A DNA stretch of 22,114 bases from a virus: positions 1 to 22,114 of the IMG/VR virus record IMGVR_UViG_3300042544_001297; one strand, 5' to 3'. Below the pieces are notes generated by a model, which saw nothing but the letters and a program-made list of their open reading frames with translations, ran no database searches and was not told the origin of the DNA. Positions within the stretch are counted from its first letter, which is position 1; each line of letters starts with the position of its first letter. Shown piece by piece: positions 18,674-22,114 of this stretch. Made by a program: the position numbers and the translations under genes.

Positions 18674-19003
18674 CTAGGAGGCAACCAGTATCTCTCGTAC
18701 TCGTTGTGCGGTGTCGTCGCCCAGAGCGAGGGTCTCCCCCTCGTTATCTGTGCCACCAGTGAGAACGACATCACCAACGACGAAGTCTGAACCAACCCAG
18801 AAAGTCTTATCCCAGAGTTTCTGTGCGGTTGTGTTGTGCGGTAGCCCTACAAGTTTGCCTTCTTCGTTGAGCCACATTGTCAAGTCATCTGCTAGGTCTA
18901 CGGCTTGCACCCAGCCACCTACTGCAGTTTGTAAAGCTTGAAGCCCTGTGTTGTCTAGGGTCTCGATTGTGCCGTCTGCCTTGAGAACTAGTGCGGTCTT
19001 CAT
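18674..19003 (-). CDS. DUF3846-like phage protein
   Basis: A 109-aa protein. MKTALVLKADGTIETL, LQTAVGGWVQAVDL (about residues 24-37), LNEEGKLVGLPHNTTAQKLW (about 45-64) and DFVVGDVVLTGGTDNEGE (about 73-90) follow the typical order of the DUF3846 family. That family is common in actinobacterial phages and plasmids; its function is unknown. Its start overlaps the stop of the upstream minus-strand gene (TAATG), so they are coupled. A terminator follows. Confidence 0.82.
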   Translation of the reverse strand: MKTALVLKADGTIETLDNTGLQALQTAVGGWVQAVDLADDLTMWLNEEGKLVGLPHNTTAQKLWDKTFWVGSDFVVGDVVLTGGTDNEGETLALGDDTAQRVREILVAS

Positions 19004-19212
19004 TAGGCAGCCCTTCCCCAGATAATGTCCTGCACTTCAACATCGTCCATCTCACGGGAAGTGAATGTCGTGAACTCGTGTGTCTGCTCAGTTACGGCGA
19101 ACTTTGTAATGTATCGAGAGCCTGTAAATAACTCACGAACCTTCTTGATTGAATCCACATGGAAGTTGTATGAAACTCCACCTGCGGTGATTGATACTCC
19201 ATAAGTTTTCAT
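19003..19212 (-). CDS. 69-aa hypothetical protein
   Basis: I choose ATG 19212 (MKTYGVSITAGGV) rather than 19230, because the conserved leader ATGACGAAAGAGG lies just upstream of the former. The protein is beta-rich (VSYNFHVDSIKKVRELFTGSRY) and ends WGRAA. It leads a two-gene minus-strand operon. No family recognised. Confidence 0.7.
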   Translation of the reverse strand: MKTYGVSITAGGVSYNFHVDSIKKVRELFTGSRYITKFAVTEQTHEFTTFTSREMDDVEVQDIIWGRAA

Positions 19213-19259
19213 CTTTGCCTCTTTCGTCATTTATGCGGTGAGCCTCTCACCACATGCTT

Positions 19260-19287
19260 AATCTAACACCTTCCTGCATAATGTCAA
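19260..19287 (-). promoter_or_regulatory. Minus-strand GCAGGAA-family promoter
   Basis: TTGACA (19287-19282), spacer TTATGCAGGAAGGTGT, TAGATT (19265-19260). It drives the DUF3846 operon and lies about 43 bases from the CIRCE-like repeat. Confidence 0.82.
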
Positions 19288-19329
19288 GCCCAAAGCCAGT
19301 GAATTAGATAACAGTTTGGTAACAAGTTT

Positions 19330-19355
19330 TTAGCACTCTAGGCTCAGAGTGCTAA
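19330..19355. promoter_or_regulatory. CIRCE-like inverted repeat
   Basis: TTAGCACTC (19330-19338), an eight-base spacer, and GAGTGCTAA (19347-19355). Both nine-base arms equal the canonical CIRCE operator recognised by HrcA, which normally has a nine-base spacer; here it is one shorter. The nearest promoter is the minus-strand one at 19287. Confidence 0.7.
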
Positions 19356-19888
19356 TCCCAACATCACAATAACTTAGCCCCCAGCCAGTAGCCTAGCCAG
19401 ACTTAGCCAGGCACACATGTACCAGGCCAGACATTTGTAAGTTGTTTGTATCTATAGCCAGATTATTTCCTACTCGCCAGTAGCTTGACCAGACATTGAC
19501 CAGCCCACTTAGCAACAACTCAATAACCTAGCCAACCAAGATTGCTAGTAGCCAGGCCAAAGCCAACAACCTAATAACTTTCTAGCCTTGACAAGTCAAG
19601 CCCACCTTGACAAGACAAAGCAAGCACAAGATGACAAGCACCTGTTTGTATAAGCACCTAACCTTTTTGCACAAGTCTTTCTAAAGAGTTTTTTTGTTAT
19701 ACATAACTAGCCCAATAGCCAGAGAAAAATAAAAAACATGAAGCATTGTTTGAACCTGGTAACAAAAAATCCTAGAGGAGAAAGCCAGACGCAAAGCAAA
19801 AAAAGCCCGGAACGATTTGCAAAAGGCTGAAATATAAGCACTGCCGTCTCGCACCCCAAAGTCAAAAAACGTAAAGGTTCAGTAAATC
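19356..19888. other. Gene-free control region, strand-biased CCAG-rich tract
   Basis: No gene is seen. From about 19379 to 19560, CCAG occurs about eleven times on the plus strand, often as TAGCCAGA or CCAGACATT, with almost no CTGG on that strand. CTTGACAAG is repeated at 19587 and 19606, followed by ATGACAAG. CTAG is frequent. The region has strong A/C over G bias and lies between divergent transcription units. It is a candidate replication origin, packaging or regulatory region. Confidence 0.5.
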
Positions 19889-19889
19889 G

Positions 19890-19941
19890 ATGCTGCCGTA
19901 CAATGAAAAAGATGCTGTACGCCACTTTTAAAATGCTGTAC
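19890..19941 (+). promoter_or_regulatory. Three iterons before the HTH gene
   Basis: ATGCTGCCGTAC (19890-19901), ATGCTGTAC (19912-19920) and ATGCTGTAC (19933-19941) recur at 22- and 21-base steps, two helical turns. The last ends ten bases before the GTG start of the next gene. They look like operators. Confidence 0.65.
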
Positions 19942-19950
19942 TCTAAATAA

Positions 19951-20445
19951 GTGAAGATTCCCCACCTCCCTACAGATGAAGTGGCCTTTATCCAGTCTTT
20001 GGATAAGTCCACCTCTGAGTCGCGCATGCGAGCTTTGTGGGAGGCTGGTTGGTCTCTACAGTCCATTGGGTCATCTCTTAATCCCCCAAAACCTAAAACC
20101 ACCGTCCACTTCTGGGTGCGTAGGGCAGCCTCTGTTGAACAGCACCGCTCTGTGCCAACTCCACCTCCACGCTCTTTTACGGTTTCGACTCCTGTTAAGA
20201 CAGCGCCCCGTTTGAGGACCGTTTCTCCGGGCGTCCCTTCCCATGTAAAAGACCAACTTCGAGACCTTTCAAATCAGGCTAGGAGATTCCGAGCAAAGAC
20301 CCCTGCGGGTCATCCTGTGGCTATTGCCAATGACCAGTTGACTACGATGGTTAAGACTCTCTACACAATGGGTGTGCCTACTCAGGCTATTGCTGAGGCG
20401 GCTGGTGTTTCGTATCGAGCTATGGCAAGAAGAATTGCCAAATGA
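19951..20445 (+). CDS. DNA-binding protein with two helix-turn-helix segments
   Basis: A 164-aa protein starting at GTG 19951, with hardly any leader and a weak ribosome-binding site, as in leaderless actinobacterial genes. An N-terminal HTH (MRALWEAGWSLQSIGSSLNPP, about residues 26-46, then TVHFWVRR) is joined by a Pro/Thr/Arg-rich linker and a helical region to a second HTH (LYTMGVPTQAIAEAAGVSYRA, about 137-157). It is first in the structural operon. It could be the operon's regulator, reading the iterons upstream, or a small terminase subunit binding packaging sites. It ends with ATGA overlap. Confidence 0.72.
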   Translation: MKIPHLPTDEVAFIQSLDKSTSESRMRALWEAGWSLQSIGSSLNPPKPKTTVHFWVRRAASVEQHRSVPTPPPRSFTVSTPVKTAPRLRTVSPGVPSHVKDQLRDLSNQARRFRAKTPAGHPVAIANDQLTTMVKTLYTMGVPTQAIAEAAGVSYRAMARRIAK

Positions 20446-20777
20446 ATACGACCTTTAAAAACAAGACAGGTTCTTATGCCCCTGAAGAGTTAGCCATCGT
20501 TGTGTGGTCTAACCCTAAAACTAAGACAGGTAAACAAGTTCGAGCCCTTGAGACTATGACTACCACCGACTCAACTCTGCCTATGGTTTTCCCAATTACC
20601 CTTCTTAAGAAAAAGCGAGAGTGGCGAAATGCCAAATTTGTCTACTCTTCTTCCGAAGTCCTAGACCTACTACCCTCCAGTGGAAGAGCTTTTCCTCTGA
20701 TAGTTCCAATGCCTATAGCCAAACAAGCTTTGGGTTGGAACGATTTCTACATCCCAACCGAATACACAGAGGAATAA
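20442..20777 (+). CDS. 111-aa hypothetical protein
   Basis: Starts in the ATGA overlap with the HTH gene and ends in a TAATG overlap with the next. It mixes basic and hydrophobic strands (LAIVVWSNPKTKTGKQVRAL, PMVFPITLLKKK, AFPLIVPMPIAKQALGWNDF). Hydrophobic stretches are too short to span a membrane. Position in the portal operon suggests a head or packaging accessory. No family recognised. Confidence 0.68.
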   Translation: MNTTFKNKTGSYAPEELAIVVWSNPKTKTGKQVRALETMTTTDSTLPMVFPITLLKKKREWRNAKFVYSSSEVLDLLPSSGRAFPLIVPMPIAKQALGWNDFYIPTEYTEE

Positions 20778-21142
20778 TGAGAAAACAACTAGACGTATTT
20801 CCAGCCATTGTAAAAGTCATTTCTCCGGGCTCCCTTTCCGATCTCAGCCAAGCCAATGTCACAGGGGATTTGCCCCAAGGGACAAGGAAAGTGGATAGGT
20901 GTCGGGTTGTGGTTCTCAATAACCAGATTTTGATTGCTGTGGATTCTCCTGAAGGTCCCCAGTTGGTCTTCCGCGAGAAGGTCGAAGAGATGATTAATGA
21001 GAAGGGCTTAGACCGCGTAAAAACCGAATCAGGCAAAATGTTGGCCTTCATTAAAGACACTAATTGCGGTTGTGGCTCAAGACTTCGCAGTTGGAACCCT
21101 TTTGGCAGCATTGTCTCCTCTTCAGAGGACCCAAGTAAATGA
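20777..21142 (+). CDS. 121-aa hypothetical protein
   Basis: I start at the ATG in TAATG (MRKQLDVFPAIVKVISPGSL); longer upstream frames overlap the previous gene. The core is beta-rich (KVDRCRVVVLNNQILIAVDSPEGPQLVFREKVEEM), and a short Cys/Gly motif (CGCGS) is near the end. The size and position just before a DUF1360 gene match small proteins of actinophage structural operons. It overlaps the next gene by ATGA. Confidence 0.68.
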   Translation: MRKQLDVFPAIVKVISPGSLSDLSQANVTGDLPQGTRKVDRCRVVVLNNQILIAVDSPEGPQLVFREKVEEMINEKGLDRVKTESGKMLAFIKDTNCGCGSRLRSWNPFGSIVSSSEDPSK

Positions 21143-21423
21143 CACTCCTTGAATTTGCAATTCTTGGCCTTGCAACGTTTCGCATAACCAGACTAATAAC
21201 GCGAGACGTTATTACCGAGCCTATTAGAACTAGAGTCTGGAAAAAGCGTCCTCCAGAGTCCTCAAAGGTAGGTTATCTATTCACCTGCGAGTGGTGTATG
21301 TCGATTTGGACAGCATCACTTATCTACGGATGCTTTATGATTACATCAGTAACTGCTATTCTTTTAGTGCCATTCGCACTATCAGCCATAGCGGGACTGT
21401 TGACTGCGTATGAGGACAAATAA
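21139..21423 (+). CDS. DUF1360 family membrane protein
   Basis: A 94-aa protein. LGLATFRITRLITRDVITEPIR near the N-terminus and FTCEWCMSIWTASLIYG (about residues 48-64) are the hallmarks of DUF1360, in which a short N-terminal helix with Thr/Arg and the 'CxxCxxxW' segment recur. Hydrophobic helices lie at about 1-20, 55-70 and 72-88 (TAILLVPFALSAIAGLL). The function is unknown; in actinophages it often lies just before portal, as here. Confidence 0.82.
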   Translation: MTLLEFAILGLATFRITRLITRDVITEPIRTRVWKKRPPESSKVGYLFTCEWCMSIWTASLIYGCFMITSVTAILLVPFALSAIAGLLTAYEDK

Positions 21424-21456
21424 CTCGTGCTCCGTAACAAAGTGAAGGGTTAGACA

Positions 21457-22114
21457 GTGGCTGTATTCAAAAAAGAAGAACCACAAGAGCCAGCAAAGGC
21501 TGTAGTTACGCCGAAGCCTCGCTCTTCTAGACGTACTCGTACCACTCGCTCCCCTCAAGTTATTGCAAAGCCTCAGCAGCAAACTCCTTCAGGCATTCTT
21601 TCAGTTTTCACTTCCACTACACCTGCTTCGTCAGTTGCATACAACGTTCCTCGCTCTCTTACTGCAGCAGCAGTTCAAGTCAAAGTAAATGACAAAGGCG
21701 AGTTTGAGCAATTTAAAAATCGTAGAAGTGCATCTTCTAGTGCATGGCAAGCAGAAGCTTGGGAATACTACGACGCAATTGGTGAAATCAAATACGCATT
21801 TAATCTTGTTGCATCTGTTGTTTCACGCATTCGTATTTACGCAGCAGCAATTGATGATGCATCGCAAGCTCCAGTTTCAGTAAAAGAATCTCGAGTTGTT
21901 GAAGAGCGTCTTTCATCTGCAGCAGAACGTGCACTAGACCGTCTTAACTCTGCATACGGAGGACAAGCAGGTCTTCTTAAGGATGCAGCTCTTAATCTTT
22001 CTGTCGCTGGTGAGTGTTACTTAGTACAGATGCCAGCACGTCCAGGTTCAGGAATTCCTGAATCTTGGGACGTCCGTTCCGTTGACGAAGTTGTAACAGA
22101 TGCACGTGGTGGAT
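21457..22114 (+). CDS. Portal protein, N-terminal part (3'-partial)
   Basis: From GTG 21457 the frame stays open to the window edge (219 residues seen). AGTGAAGGG is the ribosome-binding site. A basic, Pro/Thr-rich N-terminus is followed by YYDAIGEIKYAFNLVASVVSRIRIYAAAI and later DAALNLSVAGECYLVQMP. That 'WxYYd.vgEi.yA.n..a~.~sR.rly' ... 'l.vaGEcylv' pattern is the start of actinophage portal proteins. The portal would form the dodecameric ring at the capsid vertex through which DNA is packaged. The C-terminal two thirds lie outside the window. Confidence 0.8.
   Translation, partial: MAVFKKEEPQEPAKAVVTPKPRSSRRTRTTRSPQVIAKPQQQTPSGILSVFTSTTPASSVAYNVPRSLTAAAVQVKVNDKGEFEQFKNRRSASSSAWQAEAWEYYDAIGEIKYAFNLVASVVSRIRIYAAAIDDASQAPVSVKESRVVEERLSSAAERALDRLNSAYGGQAGLLKDAALNLSVAGECYLVQMPARPGSGIPESWDVRSVDEVVTDARGG

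Noticed and set aside
19379-19560. CRISPR array
   Set aside because: The CCAG words are short and unevenly spaced; there are no 24-40-base repeats with unique spacers.
19707-20102. 131-aa minus-strand frame with hydrophobic tail
   Set aside because: It overlaps the start of the HTH gene and the iterons, has no ribosome site, and its hydrophobic end is a translation of A-rich DNA.

Overview
The window looks like part of the genome of a double-stranded DNA tailed phage of an actinobacterium, possibly a freshwater or moderate-GC lineage. The evidence is: a portal-like gene entering at the right edge; a DUF1360 membrane protein; a terminase-small-subunit-like protein; a membrane-anchored lytic transglycosylase; a proteasome/HslV-like peptidase; many short hypothetical families typical of actinophages (DUF7694-like, DUF3846-like, YubB-like, 'MGYTHY' and 'MWLFT' families); sigma70-type promoters; and dense ATGA/TAATG gene overlaps. 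I see no integrase, rRNA or CRISPR array, and no convincing tRNA. The host is an inference; no host gene is present.

Layout. (1) 1-2080: end of an unidentified gene, a holin-like membrane protein, a coiled-coil peptide, the terminase-small-subunit-like gene and a small helical protein, closed by a 44-bp near-perfect palindrome. (2) 2081-4354: two tiny overlapping genes, a gene-poor 750-bp stretch packed with short mosaic repeats, then a small operon (zinc-ribbon protein, 44-aa protein, possible ADP-ribosyltransferase-fold protein) with its own promoter and terminator, and a basic 59-aa protein. (3) 4355-6085: small acidic genes, a YubB/Api92-like protein and an unknown. (4) 6153-10182: a more AT-rich block with an 'MGYTHY' protein, an unknown, a MoxR/CobS-like AAA+ ATPase and a large protein joining an HExxH zincin-like motif to a C-terminal VWA domain. 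(5) 10326-16957: many small genes, several in separate promoter-gene-terminator cassettes, including tiny CxxC zinc-ribbon proteins, a proteasome-like peptidase, two membrane peptides and a DUF7694-like protein. (6) 16973-18290: transglycosylase and a peptidoglycan-binding-like protein, ending in a strong bidirectional terminator. (7) 18297-19287: three minus-strand genes using the same promoter type. (8) 19288-19950: a 660-bp gene-free control region with a CIRCE-like inverted repeat, a strand-biased CCAG-rich tract and three ATGCTGTAC iterons. (9) 19951-22114: the start of the structural operon (HTH protein, two unknowns, DUF1360 protein, portal).

Regulation is unusually legible. At least ten promoters share -35 TTGACA and -10 TANNNT-like boxes with a TGCAGGAA-type box in the spacer, either orientation; many genes are preceded by the same leader, ACGACGAAAGGA. 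This looks like a phage-wide regulon under one spacer-binding factor. Separately, the 9-mer GGGTAAAAA occurs 20 times (18 on the plus strand), inside and between genes. In six places it is paired at a fixed distance with a second motif, AACTTCCAAATAACTT, with palindromic sequence between. That repeat family is the least explained feature here.
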